Positions 14,201 to 26,687 of a stretch of 64,000 bases of DNA are shown here, one piece after another. Position 1 is the stretch's first letter, and each line of letters begins with the position of its first letter. The stretch comes from Atopsyche davidsoni (Eukaryota > Arthropoda > Insecta > Trichoptera > Hydrobiosidae), in assembly GCA_022113835.1 (NCBI GenBank), contig JAILWY010000022.1, forward strand, positions 5,704,001 to 5,768,000, read 5' to 3'. Under the pieces are notes generated by a model, which saw only the letters and a program-made list of their open reading frames with translations, searched no databases and was not told the origin of the DNA. The translations under genes and the position numbers were made by a program.

Positions 14201-14400
14201 AAATGTTACTGTGTAATTAATAACCGTTTAACCCGTTAAGTCCAATCATACTTGCGTACATTTACGAAAATAATAGATATATTCTTCGTGTTCTGAAAGT
14301 AGGTATGAAATTATTTAAGGTCTGTCCGCGAGCAGGAGACATCGAAGCTCGGAAAATTCGAACGATCTAAGAGACTATCTACCCTGTGAACTCAACTTTT
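11241..14400. other. Gene-free AT-rich region
   Basis: Contains a CAGTGGCGTGCGG end (11503), a reversed fragment of the LINE-end family (about 12640-12730), a SINE B box at 13332 and half of a MITE (13709-13830). Nothing else is seen. Confidence 0.55.
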
Positions 14401-14401
14401 T

Positions 14402-14458
14402 TTTGTACGTGGGATTGAACCCGAGGTCTTATAAAACCACTGGACCACTCTGCGGACT
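14402..14458 (-). repeat. tRNA-derived SINE head
   Basis: On the minus strand GTCCGCAGAGTGGTCCAGTG resembles a pol III A box and CGGGTTCAATCCCACG a B box, ending in an A-rich tail. Not a full tRNA: no acceptor stem closes. Confidence 0.6.
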
Positions 14459-14989
14459 TGCAAATAATAAATAATCTGTATGCCGTCATCGCGAGCTGGA
14501 GAGACCGCCCTAAGGCAAATATATGACGTATCCAAATACCTAAATCATAGACCCAAGAATGCGTAGACCTGGCCTCGAAACAATGCATTATTTTCATAAA
14601 CTCAAACACATAAACTGCGCATTGTTTCACCGATCTTTATACTGCATGCAATGCATAATTCATTCCTAACATGCAGTGTTTAAAAATTTGCTCGTAAATA
14701 TTGAATAATAATTTTTTTTTAATGGGATTTGTGTGTGCATTTTTTTTTTCAAAAGATAAATGCCAAAATAAATTGAAAAACACTTTTAAACGCTTCCTCG
14801 TTATTATATATAATTATAATTTGAATATTAATTATAAATGAGTCTGTTTTGTTGTCTTTAAAATTGACATTCAAAATAATGTTTGTGTACAAAAAAAATG
14901 GGGACATGCAATGCATGACTGACTGGGTAGTGATTATTTTAGCAGTGGCGTGCGATATATATATAAAAAAAAAAAAAACAAATAATTTT

Positions 14990-15165
14990 AAATACTTTGA
15001 ATAAAATACTTGAGTGATTTATCCACGTGTTATTTTTTTATTGATGACCGGTTTCGCTAAACTTTCACGTTGGCATTTTTATCAATCTCAGTTTGATAAT
15101 GCCATTAAAAATGCAATTCCACCAAGTACTCTCTGAGTTAAATTCTTAAGTATCAAAGATTAATT
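14990..15165 (-). repeat. GGCGAAACCGGTCAC repeat family, copy 3
   Basis: Inverted copy: AATAAAATACTTGAGTGATT, GATGACCGGTTTCGC and CCACCAAGTACTCTCTGAG. Confidence 0.75.
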
Positions 15166-15702
15166 TTTCGGATTATTTATTATTTCACGTGTGACGTTTC
15201 GGTGTACGTTCAGTGCCCTGTCTCTAGCCGCGCAATAAACAAAATTTCCCAATGCATTCCCAGAACTGCGCTAAGTCGGGTTTACTTATAAATTGGCTCG
15301 GGCATTCTTCAAAAGCTCCCGTTGCGTCCGACCAAAGCGGCGTCTCTGAATAACGAGCGGTGACTGCGCGTCTGTCTATGCGACAGTGCAGTCAGCGTAT
15401 TAATACACCGCGTGCCCTAACTGGCGGCGGCCAGGAATTCGTACGATTAATAATAAAAATAATTCCGACACAATGTTCGTAAGCTCGCTGGGCCTCAAAT
15501 GAAAGAGCCAAGAATCCGCGAAAGCTTTGTTAGCGGTTTTTAGGGTCGTGGGGTAGTTTTTTATTGATGCAAGTAATATTTTTATTCACTAAGTTATCTT
15601 GGGTTATAGTCTGCGCCCGGTACCGACACCGAAAAATCTGAAGACGCTATTGGCTTACTGGATGTCTCTTGTTGAGTCGGTTGTCAAAAATCAACAAGTT
15701 GA

Positions 15703-15762
15703 AAATGGCGTAGCGATTAAAGCACCGGGGGTTGTCGGTTCGAATCTCACCGTGCATCGATT
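15703..15762 (+). repeat. tRNA-derived SINE head
   Basis: AATGGCGTAGCGATTAAAGC (A-box-like) and GTCGGTTCGAATCTCACC (B box), 20 bases apart. No complete cloverleaf forms. Another B box (GGTTCGAATCTCACCTG) is at 13332. Confidence 0.6.
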
Positions 15763-15799
15763 GAAACAACTTACTTCGCGATAGCTGTTGACGTATTCG

Positions 15800-16290
15800 A
15801 ATCCCATTAGTGTCCCATGGGAGGTTGGTGACCGTTTCCTCGAACGAATTCCGCATCCACGTGAACTTCCTTCCTCCAATGCCCCTTTTTCCTTGGACAA
15901 TCAGCCGGAGGATGCCTTTCGCTTTCTTTGCGCATTCTGTGCAAGACTCTCTCACTTGTGACGAGGATTCTCCTTTACAGCATAGTAACTGCCTTGAGTG
16001 TCCAAGCTTCGACTCCATAAAGGAAAACTGAGACAACATAATATTTGGTGAATCTCCAGCGTAATTATTACATCTCAATCCTCACTTTAGCTACCTGGTC
16101 AGAATCCCAGTTATCATCTAACCTCCTGCCTAAGTACCTTAATATTTTAACTCTCTCCACTGCTTTGCTGTCGATGTAGATATTAAAGCTTACAGTTTTT
16201 ATTATGTGGTTTATCTGGTCGACATGTGCATTGTTCGGCCCCACAATTGTGGGGACCCGGGACCAGGCCTATCCAGGCGCGGTTATTTAT
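15800..16290 (-). pseudogene. Degenerate LINE reverse transcriptase C-terminus
   Basis: On the minus strand broken frames encode blocks typical of the C-terminal part of an insect non-LTR reverse transcriptase: ILRYLGRRLDDNWDSDQVAK, a damaged FSFMESK block, then LRLIVQGKRGIGGRKFTWMR and the final LPWD region. Stops and frameshifts interrupt it. A shorter related piece lies at 18690-18880 (minus). The clade is uncertain (CR1-, RTE- or Jockey-like). Confidence 0.7.
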
Positions 16291-16462
16291 TATTTCAATC
16301 AAAAGGCAAGGCTGCTAATAAAGTTCAAAGTCACAGCTCATTCGCAATCAGCGAGAAATTGATACTGTATTGTTGAACTGCAAGCACCTGTTGTGTGGAC
16401 GGATGGCATTATGAACAGAATGATCTCAACATAAACACATACAATATATATATATATATATA

Positions 16463-16770
16463 GAGGAGGTTGGCAACCATTTCACTGCTGAGCCAGTATT
16501 CATGGTTTTCTAAGTGGAATCGGATCCTTCTACACCGCAGTTTTATATTAGCTCCTGCCCAATAGCATTATTATATATCCTTTCCTTACAAAGCTGTTAC
16601 GTTTAGATCCGATACTCCTTCTGCAGCAGGCTACAGAAACAATAGCTTACTAGGTACTTCCAGAGCACATCCTTTCAAGTCCACTACTCCATTACGAATC
16701 CTTTACACAGCCTCAGGGTATATAATGGTAGCCGTGCACAAGCAACAGAATAGGGAGAGCGGGGAGGATG
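16463..16770 (-). mobile_element. LINE 3'-end-like repeat
   Basis: Uninterrupted copy of the family at 29443-30130: GAGGAGGTTGGCAACCATTT, CTTCTACACCGCAG, TACAGAAACAATAGC and ATAGGGAGAGCGGGGA in the same order. It follows an AT microsatellite (16447-16462). Confidence 0.65.
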
Positions 16771-17524
16771 TACGCAAATCTCTATATCTATTGGGTCTAG
16801 TTTTGATCTTGAACGAAAAAACACAGTGTCTGTTTACACTATAATTAATCACAATTATCCTTTATAGTCTGAAGAATCCTGAACGTTCAACATAACACAT
16901 GACATAGCGCACGTTTCAATGCCATCAAATTACTTGCCTGGCCTTCACTAGCCTGAAAAAAAAAACCCTCGAACGGAGAAAGCACTCACGACAAATCTGT
17001 CTTCCGCAATCACCTAGCCGTGCGGCTAATCATCGCAAATAAATCCCGCTTAACATTTCAATGCCATCCGTCTAAAAATAAAAAAAATTAAAAAAAAAAA
17101 CACCCACTGATTAATGCGGATTCCGCAATAATTAAGAGGACAATCTTCCAGCAATTGTTACGCTTGCGTTTTAAATTGAATCGCTCGGCAAAAATTGTCA
17201 AACAAATGAAAGTCGACGGATCGTCCTTGAGAACAATTGAAAACGCCGGAGCGCCGGCGACATGACGGAGTGGGAAATTGCGCATACTAATTTGGTGATT
17301 ATTCAAATGTTTTTAATTCAAGGTGGCCGCCGAATTACCAAGTCTCTCCTATTATCATTATTTGCATCGCCATCGCTATAGCGGTAAAAATGGCTGCCTG
17401 CTGGCGTTTCCTGCTGTGCTTTCTCCATGTGCGTGACTATACATACGATCCATCATGGATTCGACCGCTCTCATTGATCTCCCCTGCAAATATTCTACCC
17501 TCTGAGAAAAAAAATGCTTTATAC

Positions 17525-18125
17525 TGTAACGAGCCCCTTGACCTTTGATGGGTACATTTTCGAGTTTTTTTTGATCATTTTAGAAAATATTTTGCTAAAA
17601 ATCTACTGCACCAATATAAAAATTTAAAATGCCAAAAATTAGATACATTCCTTCTTCTACGTATATATATTTTTTATTTTGTGTAAATTTGCTTTTAATA
17701 TGATAAATATGTGTATTCCCGATTGAAGTTTACGCATTTGGAGATTATTATGACTGACGCGGATCTAGAGCCCTAAGCATTTAGGTGTTTTTTTTTTTTT
17801 TTTTAAATTGGAAATAAAAGATTACATATAAACCTGTGGTATATGATTAGTTTAAAATTAAAAAAAAGATTTTTTTTTAAAAACTTTGGTTTTGAAAAAC
17901 TGTCATTTTATCAAATTTTTCAATATCTTCAAGACTTTATTTGACCTTTGAAAAGGGCGTTAATTAGACAATAAAAAGTATTTAAATATTATTTATAGAA
18001 TTTTTTTTTTTTTTAATATTCTGTAAAAAATAAATATATAAAAATAAAGTGACAATTAAATAAATTTCCGAGTCAGCATAAAAGTGCAAGCTTTTGTCAC
18101 TTTTTTTTTTGCGAAATCGCGTCAT
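17525..18125 (+). repeat. 550-bp interspersed repeat, copy 2
   Basis: Same order of blocks as copy 1: a TTTTCGAGTTTTTTTTGATC block, CTACTGCACCAAT, ATACATTCCTT, a long poly-T run and GCGAAATCGCGTCATTT at the end. Confidence 0.75.
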
Positions 18126-18641
18126 TTAGAATTTTAGATACTAACGTATGCACTAAATAGGTCAAAATAATAATAAAATTTAACAAATCAATCCATAGGT
18201 ATTCGATTCACTATTTTCATCACCATCCTTGGTATCGGTCCGAGTCCGAGTGCGCTCATCATCATCAATCCCCAGGTGTTTACTTCCCGTTGTCGTCGCG
18301 CACAAATAATCAAGCACTCCGCGAGCGTTGTAAATGGCAGAATTTACGCGTAAAAAAAATGGAGAAGGCCGTCGGAATCTCATCGCGTATGCGTTAAAAG
18401 AAAAAAATAGAACATTAATCACGTTTAATGCCCGACAAGAGAGCACGGCCGTAAATCCACAATGGACGCTTTACTGTATGACGGATCGCTGTGAAAATAT
18501 TGGCTCTGCGACCGCCGGCGAGCTTTATCGCTTTTGTTATTATTTTTAATTCCTCGGTGTTGCCAAGGTACATAATAAAAATTATACAGATTTAGTTCAA
18601 GTACAGTATATTTGTGCCGCCAGTGTCGTTTTGATAGTTAA

Positions 18642-18665
18642 TACACACACACACACACACACACA
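18642..18665. repeat. (CA)n microsatellite
   Basis: Twelve AC units directly before the LINE fragment at 18690. A (TG)8 tract lies at 34403-34418. Confidence 0.95.
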
Positions 18666-18689
18666 TACATTTATTATATTCTTCTTCTG

Positions 18690-18880
18690 ATGCCTCCCCT
18701 CATAGAAGGTTGGTGACTGGTTTCAGGCCAGTCTCACTGATTTCGCATCCACGTAAACTTCCTCCTTCCAATGCCACTTTTTTCTAGGACAATCGGCTGT
18801 ATGATGGTATATTTATGGTGGCCAAAATAGGAGACCTTCCCTTTCTTTGCGCATTCTGTTCCAACCCATTGATTAATTGC
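18690..18880 (-). pseudogene. Short LINE reverse transcriptase fragment
   Basis: CTCATAGAAGGTTGGTGAC, TTTCGCATCCACGTAAACTT and CCTTTCTTTGCGCATTCTG match the 15.8-kb copy in order and orientation, with an insertion of about 40 bases. Confidence 0.6.
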
Positions 18881-21214
18881 GTGATTTTTTATTTATCCGT
18901 AAAAAAATGGAAGAGTTAGGAAATTATGCGTTATTTCAGTGAAAAATATTTTGTATTTTTTTCATATGTTTTACAGGAAAAAACGGAGTGCTACATATCG
19001 GTCACACCATGCAATGGTAGATACAGTCCTTATATTCGCATAGTAGCTGTCTGAAACTCCATAAACGAGAACTGAGACGATATAACACTTGTTGAATCTC
19101 CTGCGAGATATCAGTGTTATACTAAGCAACAAGTTTCAATATATATTTAACAAATATTACATATAAAACTACAAGTGTATTATTCATATTTTTTCACAGC
19201 AAAAAATTTTAATCCGCCAACTCTTACCTCGCGTATTATTTTTTAGCACTTATCGACTACACCAGTGGATCCACTGTTATTTTAAATATTCCCATCTATC
19301 CCCCTGCGGACGTATTTATTCGGTCGCCCTGTATATACTCGTGGCGTTATTTAAACCGTGGATAAGTCACAGTTACACTTATATCTTTGCTTCCTACCAC
19401 GCGATATTTCTCGCGTTACCTTGCGCGTTATATCGAGACGTATTCACGATGACGAGAATAGATTTTTATATCAATCGACCGCACTCACTTTCCTTTTCTT
19501 CGGATAATTGAAATTCGTTTATATATCTAGAATATTCGAGAATATACACGGTGGCCTTGAAAAAATTTAACAATATATTTTTATATATATATATGACGCG
19601 TGTAGTCAGTCGGTTAGAATCCAAAAAGAACATTTTTTTTAGTGGCTTAGGTAATGTTTATTTCAGACCCACGATATACTCTAATTTTAACTAAAAATAA
19701 TATTAAAACATTTTTAAATATATATATAATATTTAAGTGCACACTTTGTAAATTTTTCGATAATATTGCGAAATTAAAACCATTAAGGCAAAAATATACG
19801 TCTGGTGGCATTTAAAATTGATTAAATTTTAAACGAATGATATATTTTTATTTTATAGTTTTTTTTTTAATTATTATATAAAACGGATCGAACTTGAAAT
19901 TTTTTAAATTAAATTCTCAGATGCACGGGAAGAATACTTTAAATTCCACACCCACCATGTTCTTTAAATTATCACTTTCGGAAGGTTTTTTTTGATTGAG
20001 AAATTAAATAAATTCTTAATGGGTTATAGGAACAATAAACAGTTAATTATATATTATAATAGAAGATAAAGCAGCTGAAGAATCAGCCATTATGCAGCAC
20101 CAGTTCGGATTACTATGTTATTTGCTTGTAACGTGTATTTATTATAGATCATTTTAATTATCACTTTGATATTTCTTGCATATGTGAAAATTATCTTTTC
20201 AAGTGGTTTACTGTTTGGTTTAGAATAATTATCCATTTATTTACTATACATGTATGGCTGAACAAAATCACAAAACAAAACTACCTAGTCTTACAATATT
20301 AATTACTAGATACAATTAGTTATCAGTAAGCGTAGGATTTATCTGTCCAGATGAGTCAGATCGCATATTTTTCAAGTATTTATAGCGACATTTCGGTCTA
20401 CAGTGCATTTTACTTGTTCCGTATCTAGATACAGTTGAGTATCACATCGATCTTCCCAGCACGCGTGGGACTTATCTATTCAGATGAATCAGATCACAAG
20501 TGTGTAGCGAATTCGGACTGCGCCAACATGATCTAAAAAAATTGTTCGGCGATGCTATTTATTAGATTCTTTAGCCAGTTTATTATCGTGTTCGCATTAT
20601 TCATGCAAATGCCGAGAGTGTGTTCCGAGAGCGGGAAGCTTGCGGCACTCGGGATTGAGCCAATTGAATTGTTACCAGTCCGAATTGACAGGCGAAGGTC
20701 GTCTCGGCTTCTTTTAAATAACCAGGAAGTGGATCTCGCGATAAGAGAAAGTTTATATTCATCTTGAATGTTTTGAAAAAATTATGATAATTTATAAAAA
20801 CGACACGAACGAAGACTGACGTCTGACGAGAGACGCCGGGTCGCGGTCCAGTTGCGCCGGGAACTCCTCGGATGTGTGTCGGGAATGCGCCCACTTGGCC
20901 ACTTGGAGAATCACGGGACCCTGGCAGCATCAGCGGCGATGCCAGGAGCGTTGCACCAACCGTCAATCGACCGGCGGTTAGCGAGAACCACCCGTTAACC
21001 GAACCTCCACGATAGTCCAAAAAAAAAAAACGATTCAATGTATGCGATGATGCAACCCGTCTACAATTTCACTTGCTGCAACTGTTAGTTAATTAATTGC
21101 AGCCATCTTAAATGGACTTCATGATGGCGGTCGGCTTTTTGGTATTTCCTGAAACATTTGAAGGTAACCCCGCCAATGCAGAATGATACACTGCCCACAT
21201 GTACATGCAGATCA
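18881..21214. other. Region without supported gene
   Basis: Mostly AT-rich. A direct repeat (TTATCTGTCCAGATGAGTCA at 20341, diverged copy at 20471) is present. Bases 20820-21010 are GC-rich. A 71-codon frame at 20552-20767 begins with a signal-peptide-like stretch but lacks other support. Confidence 0.5.
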
Positions 21215-21222
21215 CTCTATAC

Positions 21223-21805
21223 CATAGGTTCCCAATGTTGTCAATATCGACCCCCAGGGGTCGATGACAGCGAAAAATTAAATTGAGGGTCCACGAACTG
21301 TAAATGGGGGTCTACGAGAGTGAATCCCATTGGCCATGTTGGCCACGATATGCACGTTGAGTTAACACAACTGAACGACTATTTTCAATGTACAGCGTCA
21401 CTATTTCGGCGCGTTGTTTCAGTGTGAAGCATGGTTAAAATTGCACTGAATTAATGTTTCAAAACATGTTTACTCAAGTCAATCGCTTTATAAATGTCAA
21501 AGATATTCAATGTTTACATACCGACGTAAAATATGGCGCACCCTGTATATTAGATGTCAAAAATATGTTTGAAGATGATGAATTTGGAAAAAATTCAATA
21601 CTAGCAAGGCAGGGGTCGATGGGAAAAAATAGTTTGGGAACCTATGCTGTAAACGAAGGAACATGGTACCGACATAAAATATGGCGCACCCTGTATATCA
21701 GGGTGATGAATTTTATAAAAATTCAATATTAGCGAGGCAGGGGTCTACGAAAAACAGGAAAACTCGACAAGGGGTCGACGGGACAGAATAGTTTGGGAGC
21801 CTATG
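21223..21805. mobile_element. Non-autonomous hAT element of the same family
   Basis: Terminal repeats CATAGGTTCCCAA and (reverse) CATAGGCTCCCAA are flanked by exact 8-bp duplications CTCTATAC (21215-21222 and 21806-21813). The sequence between is non-coding and contains a partial internal duplication (about 21520-21650 and 21667-21805), each half beginning TACCGACRTAAAATATGGCG and ending in a terminal-repeat-like block. It shares ends and subterminal TCGACCC motifs with the element at 26688-27367. Confidence 0.9.
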
Positions 21806-21813
21806 CTCTATAC

Positions 21814-24800
21814 GATATGCTTCATAATATCTAAAATTTAGATTCTAAACGGTACGTATGACATATCTACATATCGATATTTAATAAAAATAACCGTTTT
21901 AACTCACAGGTCGTTTATAAAAAATTGAGATACGGCACGCAAGTAGGCAAGCTTGTTACACAAAAAAAACATTCCCCAAAATGTCGAACAAGGGTCATCA
22001 ATACCAGGTGAGAAATGTATTTTTCTATCAGTTTAAGTGATAGCAGGTGTCGAACGATCCGTGAGTCAAATGGGTTAAGTCAAAACGGCCGTTAGAGGCA
22101 CTTTGTTCCGTTGTTTCGTCGATGTATCATCCGAGATGTTCGCGCTCTTTGATCGTTTGTGTATTTGTTATTTTCAGATTGAATTATCCGAGTGTGTTGT
22201 TTTCTCGAAGTCTCTGAATGAGTTATATAATTTATGAAAGAATACGCTCAAGTCTCTCCGGACGTTGCTCTGCGACTTGGCACTGTTTTATTGTTTAGCA
22301 TTCTGAATAGTTTGCACAAAAGAATCATTGGTTGGCATTTTCGAGCATATTAGGTAACAGAAGCGTAATGGTGGAAATTAAATTTGCTATTTACAATAAT
22401 AAAAAGTACCATTATAGTCTAATAACATGTTGAAAATAATGAAGTTGGAAACGAGGGATAATTGGCAACCGAAGTGTCTGTCACAACACGGCATTGACAG
22501 ACACAAAGTAAAATGTTACAAATTCGCTTTATTTTGAGAAGAAACTTTCAACGCCAGGTAATGTTTATTATTAGAATAAGACGAGTGGAAGTATTCTCGA
22601 TATTTCCCCGGCTGAAGCAGAAGTGGATGTGGCCTGAAGAAGTGCGGCATCTACTTGCCAGCATTCCAATCTGCTCCGATTGGCTTCCACTTCAAGTGTG
22701 GCCAACTGATGGATTCGTAAAGACTTCCAATCTCATCCAAGAGCGATACACTCGCATGGCTCGCTGGTCCATCATCAGGAATTTCGGCAGTGGAAAACTC
22801 AAATTCTGACACATTTGACCACGATTTCACGTGGTACCAATTCAAAGCCGTGTTTCGAAAAAATATTTTTTAAAAAAATCCCGTCGTTTCACGCGTGAAT
22901 CGATTACCTGATCCAGAATCGAACAAAGGCATTCCACCTGCGATCCCCCGCGTTGCATCACCCACATTACTCTCGGGTCTATTTCCGACGCACCTTGGGG
23001 GCCAGAGCGGTGGCAAAGCGGTGGAAGTCGAGAACAGCTGCTTCGTCAGAGAAACAGCTGCTTCGTCAAAAAAAAACCTGCTTCGTCACATATACACCTT
23101 TACAAAAAAAAAAAATTGATGTTAATATTGTCTCGGGTGTAATAGAATCGGCGTCTTTGTTTCGTCGACACTAACGCAACAGCAGCTTTGTTTTGTTGCC
23201 TTTCACGTGGCAGCTGCTCATTCACAGAAGCAGCTTCTTTTCGGTGCTTCCGCCGCCGTGACCCAGCGCTACTTGGCAGCAGGTAGGCCGGTCGGGAATA
23301 GCCGGATGGGCTCAAATAGACCAACGGAATTCGGACACCAGTTGAAATCATCCGGATTTATGGATATTGAAAAATGCTCAAGGACGCGCTGATCCTGTGT
23401 GCATATCGAATCTCACGAAATAACTCGATGAATCATACATTTATTAATTTAAAATTCATCGTTTTGTTTTTTTTTTTTTTCACTTTCACATATTTTCGTT
23501 CATCTACAGGAGCTACAAGTATATCGCGATCGATATTTTCAGAAGTCTTTGGACGAACTCGTTAATCAGTTAGTTTTTCCATTGCGATAATGCTGAAATA
23601 TTAGCAGACTGTTAATATTACTAATACCGGATTTTTTAAATATATATATATATATATGCATGTGTGTGTTGAAAGATATATTTTAATGTATTTATATCCA
23701 ATGGAGTGTTGATTGCGTTTAACAGTCACCAACCGTATGCAGTAAAATACAGGGGGCATGTTTATAAATCGGCCAATAAAATTTACTATCGCTTTAACTA
23801 GTGATGGGCACAATCGAAGAAGCTAATAAAATTATCGATCAATCTTTCTCCTGATCGAATTAAAAAAAAATCATTAATTTATTTGTCCGTGCCGAAAATG
23901 GCTTCTCATAATATTTATTCAATTAAACCAACGTAAGTTTTTAATGATAGGTTTTTTTTGTTGTGAAAACTGTTGCATGTCTGATTATCCGAACTATTGA
24001 ATTCTGAGTCTAATTACCCCGACTTTATTCATTATATTTTATTACGTGGCTTTTCGATTAAGCCCATCACTATCGTCCGATAAGATTCCGAATGCACGTG
24101 GACTCTTGCCGCATTAATGTTGCCATAAAAATAAATCGATCCTAATGTCGACTCGAGTCTCCAGAGATAAAAGAAGCACAAACACGCCGAGCCGATGTCT
24201 TTATCTATGGTCAATAAACGGGAGGAAGCTGAAGTGTCTATGGAACTCGATTCAATTTTGTGTGATGCTTGACAAATCGCAACAACAAATTGTTAACAGC
24301 CACTATTTATGCAATGATAAATGAACGTTCTGAGTTGTCTAATTAGGCAAAACTTTGAATAATACCCAAAAACTAGAAGTTTCCATTAGTTAGTTATTGT
24401 TTAGTTGTCGTTTAGGTTGCAACGTGTGTAGGCTGCTTTAGAGAATACATGTCCTTATAACGTATACAGGGTCGTGATTTTTCTAGTTTCTTCGCATTTT
24501 TTTAAAAACACCCTAAAAATGAGTTTAAGTAAAGTTTTTTTATTTTCCAATCAGGGATTTTTGTTTAAATACTCGATTAATAATAATCGATATAATTAAT
24601 TTAGCTTTATTTTTTTGCAAATAAAATAAATTGTAAATGTATGTTTATTATAGAAGATTAAGCTCCATCAATAAAATACATTGTATATCATATTTTATAC
24701 GTTTTAATAAATTACGCCGTTCAATAAAAAAAAAAAATGCCCTTGACGTTAATGATATTGTGAAATACTTTAAATATATCGGAAATGTATGTTTATTCTT

Positions 24801-25257
24801 GTACGATCGATCTCGATCGATTGAATCAATACTATGAATTATTTATAAGTACACTGTATATCAAAGAATCCGCTTTTGTAAATATACAGCGTTTATTTAC
24901 AGTAATTGGAAGGCGGATGGCGCCAGACCGTGTCGTCGACAGTGTCAACAGCTCGATATCAATAATATGTGCCAGACAGTTCTGACAGCATTGCATGTAT
25001 AATGGATGAAGATGTACAATGAAATCGTTTCCAAACCGTTATTTAAAAAAAAAAAAAAAAAAAAAACCTCTTAGGACAGCAGTTCAGTCGGTAGACATCC
25101 GAGCTCGGATAATTTGAAATCCAGCTGAATTATCACGGACTTGTTCAACATGATACGTCTATTTATTAGGATCATTTATAATATGAGAAAAACTACCTGC
25201 CTTGATTTTGGACTACAATACAAGTAATAATTTCGATACTGGAATGGGAGTTCACAT
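21814..25257. other. Region without supported gene
   Basis: Contains a short repeat CAGCTGCTTCGTCA (three copies, 23035-23090), GC-richer patches at 22600-22800 and 23150-23360, and a SINE-like CAGTCGGTAGACATCC at 25087. No convincing exon. Confidence 0.5.
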
Positions 25258-25417
25258 AGTTTCTTGGGTGTTGAGTTACTTGAAATTTTCAATACTCCGA
25301 CGTTTCGGCCCCCGTGTTGAGACCACCTTCAGGGCATAAGTTTTGATCAAAATCTCTTAAAAAGATGGTCCCAGCGCAATAACCGAAAACTTGAAATAGC
25401 CCAATACCCAAGAAACT
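25258..25417. mobile_element. Fold-back element with TTTCTTGGGTGTTGAG ends
   Basis: Ends AGTTTCTTGGGTGTTG and (reverse) AGTTTCTTGGGTATTG, 160 bp apart. Each arm also carries TTGAAA.TTTC and a GACCATCTT-type block. The left arm includes ACGTTTCGGCCCCCGTG. Partial relatives are at 35440-35570 and 37008-37075. Confidence 0.75.
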
Positions 25418-26687
25418 AAAAATTATGTACCATATTTTTCATTGAACATTATTATTATTTCAATTGATATACATTTTTTTAAAAATTTATTCGTGAAATA
25501 GAAACACGTGTGAGGTATTCACACATCGCCGGTGCAATTATAAACACGGGGAGATGACTTGTTCTCAAACAGATTTACACTTCAGTTGCAGCCCACGCTG
25601 TACAAACCACTCGAGAAAAATCTCTTTCGTATGTTTATTTTTAATTTTCTCATGCCGCTTTCGCACTCGCTACAATATTTCAACGTATTCGTAGATTTTC
25701 GCAATAGCTGTTATAATAACGGTAACAGCTGTTGAACACCCTTACCTTTTCAGGGTGGTGATTCGAAGTCGGAAATAAAAAAAATAATCGTTGAATGCAA
25801 GCGTGGAGCCGAGTACAATGGCGTTATGATATGAGTCAACACATATTTAAGGAAGAAATTTTATATTTTAGTAGAATGCAATTTAATAAAACCTCTTCGT
25901 ACGCCACTGTGTACAATAAAAATAATTCTTGCTAAGTGATTATAATAAAATAACGGTCAGTGTAAGTTCTGCATTAAAGCTTCAAAAAGAATCGTTTTAC
26001 TTTCCTATACATAAATAATTCTAAAGAATGTCTATTCTAAGCTCGTGCGCTCTGCATTCTACATTAAAATATCTCAGTCTATTAACGTCTTTGATTCTTT
26101 TTCGCAAGCGGGAGACATCCAAGCTAAGTGATTTATGAACGAGGAGTATGTTAAAGACACAAAAGCAAGCAGTAGGAAGCATTCAGATATAACTAAGTAA
26201 TATGTTTTTACTACTTATAATATTTTCTTATGATTAGCTGGTATGCATCTTAGATCCATCTATAAAACCAAAACGTTATTTCCAGACTCCAAGAGCACAC
26301 CTCTAAATCATTTTCATCACCAACACAGATCAACCATAAAACTATACTCATTTTACGTAAAATTTCGATGCACATACACTCTGTATATCTTCAAGCTATC
26401 GACATGCAGAGTGCGTGTCCTGAGAGCACTTTAAATTTTAATCACGGGCCATAAAATGTGTCAATAACTTCGACTATCTGGCCCACCGATTGATTGGCCG
26501 TTGACCAACAAACGATCAATTGATTATTGTCATTCGTTAAGACGAGAGCTCGTACGCGTCAAACCAAAATACAACCTTTTATTGGAGCTGCCTGCACGCG
26601 CTGCGAGCGCGAGTCGCAAGAGCTTATTGTGATTTTTTCAAATTTTAAATAGGGAAAGTGCACACGCGCGTTGGTGATCATCTAACA

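Noticed and set aside
14402..14458. Functional tRNA gene
   Set aside because: A- and B-box-like sequences are present but no acceptor stem closes and an A-rich tail follows, so it is a SINE head. The same holds for 15703-15762 and 33763-33836.
20601..21038. 145-codon reverse-strand frame over a GC-rich block
   Set aside because: The Gly/Pro-rich peptide has no family match I can recall and overlaps another frame. It may be a promoter-like GC patch.
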